NCBI RefSeq assembly: GCF_020089865.1
Contig: NZ_JAIRBM010000026.1
Coordinates: 1-62,222 of the forward strand
Direction: 5' to 3'
Source of the DNA: Microvirga puerhi
GTDB taxonomy: Bacteria; Pseudomonadota; Alphaproteobacteria; Rhizobiales; Beijerinckiaceae
DNA length: 62,222 nt
Positions within the stretch are counted from its first letter, which is position 1; every line of letters begins with the position of its first letter. Positions 15,932-24,342 of the stretch are shown piece by piece. Position numbers and translations under genes: made by a program. A model generated the notes under the pieces. That model was not told where the DNA came from and did not search any database. It worked only from the letters and a program-made list of their open reading frames with translations.

Positions 15932-16198
15932 TGTCGCTATGTTCGTAACGGTTCAAGCCCGTCAAAAGACTGCGCGAACCGCGGAGCTTCATGAATGCCC
16001 CGTCACTCAAAAACGGGAGCCCTGAATGTCCAGTGGACCCAGCTACGCTTTCTGACGTTGGTCCCAGGCAGCATCGTTGCACTACCATCTGCCATGTTTG
16101 ATCGGAATCATCCGCCGGCTGAAGCTCGCACGGCCATCGAGCGGATGCCAGATCGGCTCACGGATTCGCTGGATTAAAGTCCGCTGAAGTCAAATCAA

Positions 16199-16264
16199 TC
16201 TCAAATGAAAATCAAGCCGGTCTCAACGGAAAATGGATGCTGTCTCAAAGCGGAGCGTGAATTG
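16199..16264. repeat. Three TCTCAA repeats with exact 22-bp period
   Basis: TCTCAA occurs at 16199, 16221 and 16243, each followed by a related purine-rich segment (ATGAAAAT, CGGAAAAT, AGCGGAGC). Exact 22-bp periodicity resembles the subterminal transposase-binding repeats of IS21- or Tn7-like elements. No transposase or matching opposite end is visible, so the parent is unidentified. Confidence 0.4.
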
Positions 16265-16341
16265 CTCTGGCAAGTTCCATATGTCCGCTGGCGAGGCGCC
16301 AAGCCTTTCGATCGCAGGCATCGCCGGCAACTCACACCTGT

Positions 16342-16761
16342 ATGGAGACCGGAATGCTGCCTGAACCTAGCCTAATGATGCCTGCCGCCATCCTACCGAT
16401 GGAGGGTTGCAGCGAGGTCGCACCGAACGAAGGGCTCAAAGGCCGGCCGGGCCCGGCAGCGTTAGGTTTCGCGGGGGACTTCTCTCCCGCTTGCAACCTG
16501 TTTCGGAACAAACCTGAACTCGACCTGTTCTGCTCCGTCCCGGAGGATCGTCCGGTTCCAGCCTTCATCAAAGCACCAAACTGGACGTATGCCGGCAGGA
16601 CCGACGCTGTTTCTCGGGGAGCATTCGAGCCCGAAACAGCGAGCGCAGCCGTGCGGACTACCGGCGCCCATCTGTTTTTTGCTCTCGATCGGCAAGGGCG
16701 CGGACATCCTGACCAGAAATCTGTGGCGGGATCGGAATTCCGCCGAAACCCGGCCTGTTGA
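16342..16761 (+). CDS. Hypothetical protein
   Basis: 139 codons. The central part (ELDLFCSVPEDRPVPAFIKA, then PNWTYAGRTDA and GAHLFFALDRQG) reads like real protein, and a C-S/A-VPEDRPVP motif is familiar to me from uncharacterised Hyphomicrobiales proteins. The N-terminal 50 residues and the basic tail are less convincing, and no ribosome binding site precedes the ATG, so start or frame may be wrong. No known domain, signal peptide or membrane helix. Confidence 0.4.
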   Translation: METGMLPEPSLMMPAAILPMEGCSEVAPNEGLKGRPGPAALGFAGDFSPACNLFRNKPELDLFCSVPEDRPVPAFIKAPNWTYAGRTDAVSRGAFEPETASAAVRTTGAHLFFALDRQGRGHPDQKSVAGSEFRRNPAC

Positions 16762-16926
16762 AGCTGATGGGTCCTGCCGATGACCAGTTTCAGCGAGGCT
16801 ACACGAAACGAAGCACGAGATCCGGCTGGCCGACGCGATCACCCGCATTGTTGATCGGTTTGGGCCACGGCGCGGGTCCGCATGATGGCGGCTGCCACGG
16901 ACCATCGAGGCAAAGGAACACATGCC

Positions 16927-18099
16927 ATGAACATTCAAATTCACCCGTATCTCGCGGCCGCGGAACAACCGCTCCCGTTTGAATGCGTCGCGCTGGTACT
17001 GCAAGGCGGGGGTGCGCTGGGGGCCTACCAGGCGGGAGTCTACGAAGCTCTCGCGGAAGCCGGCATTCGTCCCGACTGGGTCGCCGGCGTCTCAATCGGC
17101 GCGGTCAACTCCGCGATCATCGCCGGGAATGCACCGGGTGACCGGGTGGCGAAGCTGCGCACGTTTTGGCAGGAGATCACGGCCAACCCGCTGCTCGACT
17201 GCTCCCCAGCCTTCCATGCCATCAGCCCCAAAGGAGACTTGGCACGCGCTCTCTTCAACCAGATGAGCGCGACTTGCGCACTCGTCAGCGGGGCCGCGAG
17301 CTTTTTCACGCCCCGGCTGCTGGCTCCCTGGCTGCATCCGGACGGCGCTCTCGAGGCGACGAGCTTCTACGAGACCAAACACCTGAAAAGCACGTTGGAG
17401 CGGGTCGTCGACTTTGACCGGATCAATACGGGCGAGGTGCGCTTCAGCGTCGGTGCCGTGAACGTGCGCACCGGCAACTTCGTCTATTTCGACAACACCA
17501 CGCACACAATCCGACCCGAGCACGTGATGGCGAGCGGAGCGCTGCCGCCCGGCTTCCCGGCCGTCGAAATCGACGGCGAGTACTATTGGGACGGCGGCCT
17601 CATCTCGAACACGCCGCTGGAATGGGTCGTCGATTCGAGCCCGCGGCAGGACACGCTTGCGTTCCAGGTCGATCTGTGGAGTGCCCACGGGGAACTGCCG
17701 CGCAATTTGGCCGAGGTCGCAACGCGGCACAAGGAAATCCAGTATTCCAGCCGGACGCGCGCCAGCACCGACCAGTTCAAGCGCGTGCAGCGCCTACGCA
17801 ATGCACTCGCCAGTCTGCTGTCGAGAATGCCGGATACCCTGCGAACCACCGAGGAGGCGAAGATCCTCAGCCCGGAGGCGGACCGCAAGACGTACAACAT
17901 CATCCAGATGATTTACCGGTCGAGGCACTACGAAGGCCACTCGAAGGATTATGAGTTTTCGCGGGTGTCCATGGAGGAGCACTGGCGTGCCGGCTATCAC
18001 GATGCGGTGCGCACGTTGCGGCATTCCGAGGTGTTGCAACGCCCTGACGATCAGGAAGGGGTCCGCACATTCGACCTGGTCAAGGACGGACGAGAATAG
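16927..18099 (+). CDS. Patatin-like phospholipase with DUF3734-type C-terminus
   Basis: 390 residues from ATG 16927, with AAGGA eight bases upstream; the in-frame ATG at 16882 has no site. The patatin catalytic dyad is present: oxyanion-hole loop LQGGGALGAYQAG (about residues 25-37), nucleophile Ser in GVSIGAVNSA (about 56) and Asp in YYWDGGLISNTPLEW (about 222). The C-terminal 110 residues (RASTDQFKRVQRLRNALASL, YNIIQMIYRSRHYEGHSKDY, SMEEHWRAGY) match the DUF3734 extension of patatins that sit next to acetoacetate decarboxylase and 3-hydroxybutyrate dehydrogenase, as here. It may hydrolyse lipid or PHB-granule-associated esters. First gene of the ketone-body cluster. Confidence 0.9.
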   Translation: MNIQIHPYLAAAEQPLPFECVALVLQGGGALGAYQAGVYEALAEAGIRPDWVAGVSIGAVNSAIIAGNAPGDRVAKLRTFWQEITANPLLDCSPAFHAISPKGDLARALFNQMSATCALVSGAASFFTPRLLAPWLHPDGALEATSFYETKHLKSTLERVVDFDRINTGEVRFSVGAVNVRTGNFVYFDNTTHTIRPEHVMASGALPPGFPAVEIDGEYYWDGGLISNTPLEWVVDSSPRQDTLAFQVDLWSAHGELPRNLAEVATRHKEIQYSSRTRASTDQFKRVQRLRNALASLLSRMPDTLRTTEEAKILSPEADRKTYNIIQMIYRSRHYEGHSKDYEFSRVSMEEHWRAGYHDAVRTLRHSEVLQRPDDQEGVRTFDLVKDGRE

Positions 18100-18236
18100 C
18101 GCCAAAGAGACAGTCGCGCCAAGAGCATCCCGCGGCCAGGGTTCTGAAGCGCAACTGGGCTCTGCACCGACGCATGCGGTCGCGAACTGGTTCTCAGCCC
18201 CAGCAACCCTCTCGCCAAACATTGGAGATTTCAGCC

Positions 18237-19022
18237 ATGCACGAAGATACCGTTCGGACCAGAGCCTTCGCTATGCCCTTGACGAGCCCCGCCTTCCCGA
18301 TCGGGCCCTATCGCTTTCACAACCGGGAATATCTGATCATCACCTACCGGACCGACCCGCAGAAGCTGCGCGAGCTTGTTCCGGAGCCGCTCCAGGTCGA
18401 CGAGCCGCTGGTGAAGTTCGAGTTCATCCGCATGCCGGACACGACCGGCTTCGGCGACTACACCGAGAGCGGACAGGTCATCCCCGTCTCGTTCCGGGGC
18501 CGCAAGGGTGGCTACAGCCACTGCATGTTTCTCAATAATCATCCGCCCATCGCCGGCGGTCGTGAACTGTGGGGCTTTCCCAAGAAGCTTGCGAACCCCA
18601 CCCTGCGTACGGAAGTCGATACCCTGGTCGGCACGCTCGACTACGGTCCGGTTCGCGTCGCGGCCGCCACGATGGGCTACAAGCATAGGGCGGCCGATCT
18701 CGGGAGCGTGAAGGCCGCGCTCCAGAAGCCGAATTTCCTGCTCAAGATTATCCCGCATGTCGACGGTTCGCCGCGGATCTGCGAGCTCGTCGAGTACTAC
18801 CTGGAGGATATCGACCTGAAAGAGGCTTGGGTCGGTCCTGCATCCTTGAACCTCTGGTCGCATGCCTTGGCGCCGGTCGCGGAGCTGCCGGTGCTGGAGG
18901 TGGTCTCGGCCACCCACATCCTCGCCGACCTGACGCTTGGGCTCGGCAAGGTTGCGCATGACTATCTGGCGCCATCCGAGCCGTCCCACCGGAAAGAGAG
19001 GCGCCATGAATTTCTGGGATGA
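18237..19022 (+). CDS. adc: Acetoacetate decarboxylase
   Basis: 261 residues from ATG 18237 (frame open further upstream, but homology begins at about AMPLTSPAFP). The signature ELWGFPKKLANPTL (about residues 109-122) contains the Schiff-base Lys and its neighbouring Lys that lowers its pKa. Conserved Arg/Glu pocket residues lie in LVKFEFIRMPDTTGFGDYTE. It decarboxylates acetoacetate to acetone and CO2. It lies 137 bp after the patatin gene and upstream of 3-hydroxybutyrate dehydrogenase, which makes acetoacetate, so the cluster disposes of or interconverts ketone bodies or PHB breakdown products. Confidence 0.92.
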   Translation: MHEDTVRTRAFAMPLTSPAFPIGPYRFHNREYLIITYRTDPQKLRELVPEPLQVDEPLVKFEFIRMPDTTGFGDYTESGQVIPVSFRGRKGGYSHCMFLNNHPPIAGGRELWGFPKKLANPTLRTEVDTLVGTLDYGPVRVAAATMGYKHRAADLGSVKAALQKPNFLLKIIPHVDGSPRICELVEYYLEDIDLKEAWVGPASLNLWSHALAPVAELPVLEVVSATHILADLTLGLGKVAHDYLAPSEPSHRKERRHEFLG

Positions 19023-19093
19023 GGCTTCACCTACTGTGCACGCGACGAGCTGCGTTGCTCGTCACTTGGTCGAACATGAAAGGAGACTAGATT

Positions 19094-19309
19094 ATGATCA
19101 CGAATCTCACATCTCTCCACGCTTACGTTGCTACAGTCGCATTTGCGAACGCCTCGCCAGCGTCGTCGGAGCATCGGCCTGCGTGTGACGTTGCACCCGT
19201 GGCGCTCCTCGCCACACCGTGGACAAGGGCAAGCCGGGTGCCCGATGCAGCCGCCAATGCTGGCGGCAGGCATGCAACGCGCGAAAGTCAACACGCATCT
19301 CGAAATTGA
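19094..19309 (+). CDS. Small ORF of unknown function
   Basis: 71 codons whose ATG at 19094 is preceded by a strong AAAGGAG eight bases upstream, which is the main reason to list it. The Ala-rich sequence (AFANASPASSEHRP, VALLATPWTRASRVPDAAAN) has no known motif, membrane helix or clear signal peptide. It sits between the decarboxylase and the pseudo-receiver. It could be a real small protein or the eroded start of a lost gene. Confidence 0.35.
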   Translation: MITNLTSLHAYVATVAFANASPASSEHRPACDVAPVALLATPWTRASRVPDAAANAGGRHATRESQHASRN

Positions 19310-19370
19310 AATAACAAACGGATGAGCGTGACCGACGGACTGAAGCCATCAGCTCATCCCGGAGAGCACC

Positions 19371-19781
19371 ATGAGCATGGTCGAACCACAACGGATCCTC
19401 ATTGCCGACAACAACCCAATCATGTGCGAGGCGGTCGCACGATGGCTGCGCGCTCAGGGCCATGAGGTCATTACGATGGATACGGGCGAGAAAGCGCTCC
19501 TGGCTTTGCGCGATTGGAACCGCCCCATCGGCTGGCTGTACACACGTGCCGCGCTGCCCGGCCTCGTCGACGGCTGGATTCTCGCCGATGAGTACCACGA
19601 CATGCACAAGGGGCGGGTTGTGATCCTGGCTGGCTCCGAGCAGCGGGTATCGGCACGCGGCGACCTTGTCCTGAAGCAGCCGGCGCCGGTTGAGGTATGC
19701 CATGCCATTCGTCAGGCCCTGGCGGCCGAAAGAGCAACGGCCTTTGTCGCGGCGCAGGTCGAGATGCGCCAAGCCGCCTGA
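19371..19781 (+). CDS. Response-regulator receiver-like protein lacking the phospho-acceptor Asp
   Basis: 136 residues forming a single CheY-like domain (RILIADNNPIMCEAVARWL... GHEVITMDTGEKALLAL... PGLVDGW... VVILAGS... LVLKQPAPVEVCHAIRQ). The acidic pocket is only partly kept (D-N-N instead of D-D), and the strand that normally ends in the phosphorylated Asp reads GWLYTRAALPGLVDGW, so Thr/Arg stand where Asp belongs. The Lys-Gln-Pro of strand 5 (KP motif variant) is retained. It is therefore a pseudo-receiver, probably acting by protein contact. AGAGCACC precedes the start. Its place inside the ketone-body cluster is unexplained. Confidence 0.75.
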   Translation: MSMVEPQRILIADNNPIMCEAVARWLRAQGHEVITMDTGEKALLALRDWNRPIGWLYTRAALPGLVDGWILADEYHDMHKGRVVILAGSEQRVSARGDLVLKQPAPVEVCHAIRQALAAERATAFVAAQVEMRQAA

Positions 19782-19962
19782 GGCTGCGTCTGCCTGACAT
19801 TCGGTGATGCAATGAGACAAGTTCGGCGTTGGACGAGCGCACTTTGGAGGGGTTCGGCTCACACCGTCACTTCAGAAGCCGCTTCGCTATCGATGGCTCA
19901 CGATTGGAATTGCGTCTGCGTGTTGGCCTACGAAGGCGCCAGCGCGTTCAGGGAGACATGCC

Positions 19963-20043
19963 ATGACAGGCAAAGCATTGTCTTTCGCTCTAGGGATTGT
20001 TGCCCCGCTCGCATTGGTCGGATGGGCGCTATTTTTCCACTGA
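19963..20043 (+). CDS. 26-residue single-pass membrane peptide
   Basis: ATG 19963 with AGGGAGA eight bases upstream, reading MTGKALSFALGIVAPLALVG, then WALFFH and TGA. One hydrophobic helix spans nearly the whole peptide, with Lys near the N-terminus (N-in). Signal strength and hydrophobic pattern favour a real small membrane protein, but chance is possible at this length. Located between the pseudo-receiver and 3-hydroxybutyrate dehydrogenase. Confidence 0.45.
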   Translation: MTGKALSFALGIVAPLALVGWALFFH

Positions 20044-20253
20044 CGGTACCCTGAGAACGCCTGGTACAATGTCGAAGATGCGTTTGATCCTGCCATCAGG
20101 AGCCCCGATACATGGGGATCTACGCACACGAACAATGGTCGAGTGAAAGTTCGTACACGGTACCACACTCGACGGGTCGAGGATCGTGAGGAGATCCCAG
20201 ATCAAGACGAGTGCTTCGATTGACCGATTGGACCTAGCAACAAGGAGGCTTCG

Positions 20254-21039
20254 ATGATACTTCGCTCCAGATCTGCCGTCGTGACCGGCTCGACCAGCGG
20301 CATTGGCCTCGCCATCGCCCGGGCGCTCGCCAAGGAAGGCGCCAATGTCGTCATCAACGGCTTCGGCGACGCAGGTGCAATCGAGAAGGAGCGTGCCGGC
20401 ATCGAGCGCGAGTTCGGCGTCAAGGCGATCCATTCGCCGGCCGACATGACGAAGCCGCGCGAGATCGAGGAGATGGTGCGGCTGGGCGAGCGGACCTTCG
20501 GGTCCGTCGACATCCTCGTCAACAACGCCGGCATCCAATTCGTCTCACCGGTGGAGGATTTCCCGGTCGAGAAGTGGGACCAGATCATCGCCATCAACCT
20601 ATCCTCCGCATTCCACGCCATCCGGGCGGCGGTTCCCGGCATGAAGGCGCGGGGCTGGGGCCGGATCATCAACACGGCCTCGGCCCATTCGCTCGTCGCC
20701 TCGCCGTTCAAGTCGGCCTACGTGGCCGCCAAGCACGGCATCGCGGGGCTCACCAAGACGTTGGCGCTGGAGGTGGCGACCCACGGCATCACGGTCAATT
20801 GCATCAGCCCCGGCTATGTCTGGACGCCGCTGGTGGAGAAGCAGATCCCCGACACCATGAAGGCGCGCGGGCTGACCAAGGAGCAGGTGATCAACGACGT
20901 GCTGCTGGAGGCCCAGCCCACCAAACAGTTCGTCACCGTCGATCAGGTGGCGGCACTCGCCGTGTTCCTGTGCTCCGACGCGGCCAGCCAGATCACCGGC
21001 ACGAATCTGCCGATGGATGGCGGCTGGACCGCGGAGTGA
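20254..21039 (+). CDS. bdhA: 3-hydroxybutyrate dehydrogenase (SDR family)
   Basis: 261 residues, a classical short-chain dehydrogenase/reductase: cofactor motif TGSTSGIGLAIARAL (about residues 11-25), NNAG at about 90, catalytic Ser in NTASAHSLVASPFKSAYVAAK with Tyr-x-x-x-Lys (Y-V-A-A-K), and an ISPGYVWTPLVEKQI segment. The sequence closely follows the D-3-hydroxybutyrate dehydrogenase subgroup (AHSLVASP... VEKQIPD... ITGTNLPMDGGWTAE). It oxidises 3-hydroxybutyrate to acetoacetate with NAD+. AAGGAGG lies seven bases before the ATG. It joins adc and the patatin gene in a ketone-body/PHB cluster and converges with a TetR gene. Confidence 0.93.
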   Translation: MILRSRSAVVTGSTSGIGLAIARALAKEGANVVINGFGDAGAIEKERAGIEREFGVKAIHSPADMTKPREIEEMVRLGERTFGSVDILVNNAGIQFVSPVEDFPVEKWDQIIAINLSSAFHAIRAAVPGMKARGWGRIINTASAHSLVASPFKSAYVAAKHGIAGLTKTLALEVATHGITVNCISPGYVWTPLVEKQIPDTMKARGLTKEQVINDVLLEAQPTKQFVTVDQVAALAVFLCSDAASQITGTNLPMDGGWTAE

Positions 21040-21104
21040 CAGGTCGATCCGGACCGCGGCAGGAAATCTTCGCTTATCTGATCGAGCCCAGATACCTGCC
21101 GCGG

Positions 21105-21129
21105 CACGTCCGTCCGCCAAGCGGACGTG
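21105..21129. terminator. Hairpin between convergent bdhA and tetR
   Basis: CACGTCCG and CGGACGTG pair perfectly around a nine-base loop in the short gap between the 3' ends of bdhA and the TetR gene. There is no U-tract, so function as a bidirectional terminator is plausible but unproven. Confidence 0.4.
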
Positions 21130-21130
21130 A

Positions 21131-21775
21131 TTAGGTCGTTGTCCGGCTTGACCTGCCAACCCTATCAGACACGATTTCCATCCTGGGCTGGGACGCGCCG
21201 AGGGCGCGCAGCACGGCACCAAGAGCCAGGTCAGATAGATCCGACACAGTCCGTCGCTCGAGACTGCCACGCACAACCTGGAGCCAGATGCCGAGGACGA
21301 TGTCGGCAGCCAGCTCCACGTCCCGCACACTCAGCCGGCCCTGGTCAATCGCCTCGGTGAGATCAGCCTTGAGATGAGCGCGAATGCCGCGGGCGAACTC
21401 AGTAGGAGCCTGCGCGCTCTGGAGCACGAGCCGTGCCCAGGCAGGGTCCGAGGTCGCCTTCTCCAGGAATTGCGTGAAGGCAAAGGACAGACGCGCGATG
21501 GGATCGGGCAGCTCAAGCCTGGCGGCAGTCAGCAGATCGTCGAAGCTCTCCCCGAGCTTTGACCCTACCGCGGCGGCCAGTTCCTCGATGTTCTGGAAGT
21601 GATAGTAGAACGTGCCCTTCGCGACGCCCGCCGCCTCGACGATCGCATCCACCGTGAGCGCCTCGGGCGGTTTCTCCGCGAGAAGCATCGTGCCCGCTTC
21701 GAGGATCTGCGCCCGTGTCCTGGCACGCTTCTCCCGACCGATCTCTGCCCTGCGGGCCGCGTCAATCTTCGCCAT
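21131..21775 (-). CDS. TetR-family transcriptional regulator, likely controller of the RND efflux operon
   Basis: 214 residues from ATG 21775-21773, chosen because AGGA lies five bases upstream and the nine extra residues further out are not family-like. The N-terminal helix-turn-helix is typical (ILEAGTMLLAEK, LTVDAIVEAAGVAKGTFYYH, FQNIEELAAAVG). The C-terminal 140 residues form the helical ligand-binding core. It lies divergently upstream of two membrane-fusion lipoproteins and an RND pump, the standard layout for a TetR efflux repressor. A 12-bp perfect palindrome 38 bases before its start is the probable operator. The inducer is unknown. Confidence 0.88.
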   Translation of the reverse strand: MAKIDAARRAEIGREKRARTRAQILEAGTMLLAEKPPEALTVDAIVEAAGVAKGTFYYHFQNIEELAAAVGSKLGESFDDLLTAARLELPDPIARLSFAFTQFLEKATSDPAWARLVLQSAQAPTEFARGIRAHLKADLTEAIDQGRLSVRDVELAADIVLGIWLQVVRGSLERRTVSDLSDLALGAVLRALGASQPRMEIVSDRVGRSSRTTT

Positions 21776-21812
21776 GGGGATCCTCACTCCACGATTTCTC
21801 AAATTTCCTATT

Positions 21813-21824
21813 GACTATATAGTC
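21813..21824. promoter_or_regulatory. Probable TetR operator (12-bp palindrome)
   Basis: GACTATATAGTC is a perfect palindrome, extended imperfectly as TTGACTATATAGTCGAA, and lies in an AT-rich island of an otherwise GC-rich gap between tetR and the efflux operon. It overlaps a plausible promoter for tetR. The palindrome and its position are seen; binding is inferred. Confidence 0.6.
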
Positions 21825-21839
21825 GAATTGACTTAAATG

Positions 21840-22159
21840 TTCAATATGAGAAAGGGCAGCACGATACGCCCGCTCCTTAGCCTCAGCGACCGCCCACGAT
21901 AGGGCCGTTCGGATGGAAGGCTCTCATGCAACCGGCATTCGATCAGTTCCTGTGTGCTTGCGTCTCCTTCGGAAGCCGGTTCGACGACAGGCCCCAGTGT
22001 GATCGGGGTTGGCGTCGTCACGCCCAACAGACTCGCTTCCGTGGCCCAATCTGCCGACCGCAACCGGCTGCGCCACGGGAGCCATGTGGGATTTGAGGTC
22101 GCCTGCCACCTCATCGCCCGCGATTGCGCAACCAGCAGTGCATACAGCCGAGTGGATCG
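21840..22159. other. Intergenic region upstream of the efflux operon
   Basis: About 320 bp with no supportable gene; open frames here lack start signals. It should include the efflux-operon promoter, but I cannot place -35/-10 boxes with confidence. Confidence 0.4.
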
Positions 22160-23266
22160 ATGATTTCCTGCTTCCGTGCAGACACCTGCCGCTTTGCCTC
22201 GGCAGCCTCAGTGGCGGTGATCGCCCTGGGTCTTGCCTCTTGCCAACAACAGACGAGCGAGCCGCAGAGCCTTCCGACCATGGTGCAGGTGGAAACTGTC
22301 ACCCTGACCGACTATGCCCCGACCGTTCGACTGACGGGCGAGGTCCGCGCTCAGGCCGAGAGCGATCTGTCCTTTCGGGTGGCCGGCCGGGTCAGCGAAC
22401 GCCTGGTCAATGTCGGTGACCACGTGACCGCCGACCAGGTGCTGGCCAGACTCGACCCGCAGCAGCAGCAGGCAACGCTGACCGCCGCCGAGGCCGCCGT
22501 TCAGGCTGCCGAAGCCACACTCCGCCAGGCGACCTCCACCTATGAGCGCCAGGAGGCGCTGCTCGCTCGGGGCTACACGACCAAGCGAGAGCATGACCAA
22601 GCCCAGGAAGCCTACCTCACGGCCCAGGCCGCGCTCGACAATGCGAAGGCGCAGCTCGGCACCGCCCGCGACCATCTTTCCGACACGGTCCTGCGGGCGG
22701 GCGTTGCCGGTGTCGTCACGGCGCGCAAGGCGGAGGTGGGCCAAGTCGTGCAGGTGGCCCAGACCGTCTTCTCGATCGCCCAGGACGGGTCGCGCGACGC
22801 GGTGTTCAATGTCTACGAGTCGATCTTTACCCGCGAACCCGCCGATCCCGCGATCGCGCTGACGCTGGTGTCCGATCCGGCCGTCGAAGCCAAGGGCACC
22901 GTGCGCGAGGTTTCGCCGACCGTGGATCTGTCCAGCGGCACCGTTAAAGTCAAGGTCGGCATCGAGCATCCGCCGGCGGCGATGACACTCGGAGCGGCCA
23001 TCGTCGGCGAAGGCCGGTTCCAGTCCCGTGAACTCGTGATGGTCCCGTCGAGCGCTCTTTCCAGCGAGGGTGGGCACCCAGCGGTGTGGACCGTCGATCC
23101 CCAGACCAAAACGGTGTCGCTGAAGCCGATCGCCGTCGAAGGCTACGACATCGGAAAGGTCATCGTGCGGGAGGGGCTCGAGCCTGGCGAGGTCGTTGTG
23201 ACCGCCGGGGCGCAGTTCCTGCGGCCCCGGCAGGTTGTCGCGTTCACCGAAGGAGGGGCCCTATGA
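22160..23266 (+). CDS. RND efflux periplasmic adaptor (membrane fusion lipoprotein), first of two
   Basis: About 368 residues from ATG 22160. The N-terminus is a lipoprotein signal with lipobox (ASVAVIALGLASCQQQ). After it come the adaptor landmarks: first lipoyl half (LSFRVAGRVSERLVNVGDHV), coiled-coil hairpin (AAVQAAEATLRQATSTYERQ... AKAQLGTARDHL), second lipoyl half (TVLRAGVAGVVTARKAEVGQ) and the beta-barrel/membrane-proximal domain (VPSSALSSEG... AVWTVDPQTKTV). It would bridge the inner-membrane pump and an outer-membrane channel. Stop and next start overlap (ATGA). No TolC-type outer-membrane gene follows, so a channel encoded elsewhere must be used. Confidence 0.9.
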   Translation: MISCFRADTCRFASAASVAVIALGLASCQQQTSEPQSLPTMVQVETVTLTDYAPTVRLTGEVRAQAESDLSFRVAGRVSERLVNVGDHVTADQVLARLDPQQQQATLTAAEAAVQAAEATLRQATSTYERQEALLARGYTTKREHDQAQEAYLTAQAALDNAKAQLGTARDHLSDTVLRAGVAGVVTARKAEVGQVVQVAQTVFSIAQDGSRDAVFNVYESIFTREPADPAIALTLVSDPAVEAKGTVREVSPTVDLSSGTVKVKVGIEHPPAAMTLGAAIVGEGRFQSRELVMVPSSALSSEGGHPAVWTVDPQTKTVSLKPIAVEGYDIGKVIVREGLEPGEVVVTAGAQFLRPRQVVAFTEGGAL

Positions 23267-24342
23267 AACCGATCCTCGTATCCCTGACCGCCCTGGGCTC
23301 GGTCGGCCTGCTCGCTGCCTGCCAGGATCAGCAGCACGCCAAGGCGCCGGCACCACGGCCGGCTCTCTCCCTCGCGGTGACCTCGCAGGCTGTGCAGACG
23401 GTGGGCTTCGCCGGAACCGTCGAGCCTCGATACAGATCCGACCTCGGCTTCCGGGTGCTCGGACGCATCATCAGCCGTGACGTCAATGTCGGTGACGTCG
23501 TCAGGAAGGGACAGCGCCTCGCTACACTTGATCCGGTCGCCTACCAGCTTGCGGTGCGATCGGCGCAGGCCGACCTCGCCAGCGCCACTGCCCGCCTGGA
23601 GAATGCCGCCGCGACCGAGGCTCGCCAACGCACGCTGCTCCAGCAGAACATTGCCAACCAGGCTCAGTACGACGCTGCGAGGGAGGCCCGCGAAACCGCG
23701 GAGGCGGGCGTCACGAGCGCCAAGGCAAACCTCGACAAGTCGGAGGAGCAGTTCGGCTACACCGAGCTGCGCGCCGATTTCGACGGTGTGGTCACCGCCA
23801 CCGCGGCAGAACTCGGTCAGGTGGTCCAGCCGGGACAGACGGTCGTCACCGTGGCTCGCCCGGACATCCGCGAAGCGGTGGTCGATCTGCCCGACAGCAT
23901 CGCGCGTGAACTCAAGCCAGGTGATCGTTTGGACATCGCCCTGCAATTGGATCCTTCGGTGCAGGCGACCGGATCGGTGCGGGAGATTGCCCCGCAAGCG
24001 GATCCTACCACCCGCACGCTGCGGGTGAGGATCACCCTCGCCAATCCACCGGAGAGTTTCCGGCTCGGAACGACGATCACCGCGACGGTCAGGACGCAGG
24101 CTGCCCCGGGCATCGAGCTGCCGGTCTCGGCCCTGCTGGAGCGGGACGGCAGGACGATGGTGTGGATCGTGGATCCGGCCCTCCGGACGGTGTCGACCCG
24201 CGACGTGACGGTTGTCGCCCGGGACGGGTCCGCAGTCCGGGTCCTGGATGGGATCGCGCCCGGCACGCGTGTGGTCACCGCCGGCGTGCACAGCCTGACC
24301 CCCGACCAAACAGTCAAGATCGCAGACGAGGTCTCCCAATGA
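23263..24342 (+). CDS. RND efflux periplasmic adaptor (membrane fusion lipoprotein), second of two
   Basis: 359 residues from ATG 23263 with AGGAGG seven bases upstream; overlaps the previous stop by four bases. Lipobox LLAACQDQQ, lipoyl halves LGFRVLGRIISRDVNVGDVV and TELRADFDGVVTATAAELGQ, coiled coil between them (AQADLASATARLENAAATEA), barrel domain with IRVRITLANPPESFRLG-like strands and LPVSALLERDGRTMVWIVD. A paralogue of the upstream adaptor rather than a duplicate by mistake: sequences are clearly diverged. Two adaptors with one pump are known in some AcrB/MexJK-like operons and could form a mixed hexamer. Confidence 0.9.
   Translation: MKPILVSLTALGSVGLLAACQDQQHAKAPAPRPALSLAVTSQAVQTVGFAGTVEPRYRSDLGFRVLGRIISRDVNVGDVVRKGQRLATLDPVAYQLAVRSAQADLASATARLENAAATEARQRTLLQQNIANQAQYDAAREARETAEAGVTSAKANLDKSEEQFGYTELRADFDGVVTATAAELGQVVQPGQTVVTVARPDIREAVVDLPDSIARELKPGDRLDIALQLDPSVQATGSVREIAPQADPTTRTLRVRITLANPPESFRLGTTITATVRTQAAPGIELPVSALLERDGRTMVWIVDPALRTVSTRDVTVVARDGSAVRVLDGIAPGTRVVTAGVHSLTPDQTVKIADEVSQ

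Noticed and set aside
24162..24338. N-terminal extension of the RND pump and of the second adaptor (23086)
   Set aside because: Both extensions overlap the upstream gene in another frame and lack protein character; ATG at 24339 and 23263 fit family N-termini and ATGA coupling.
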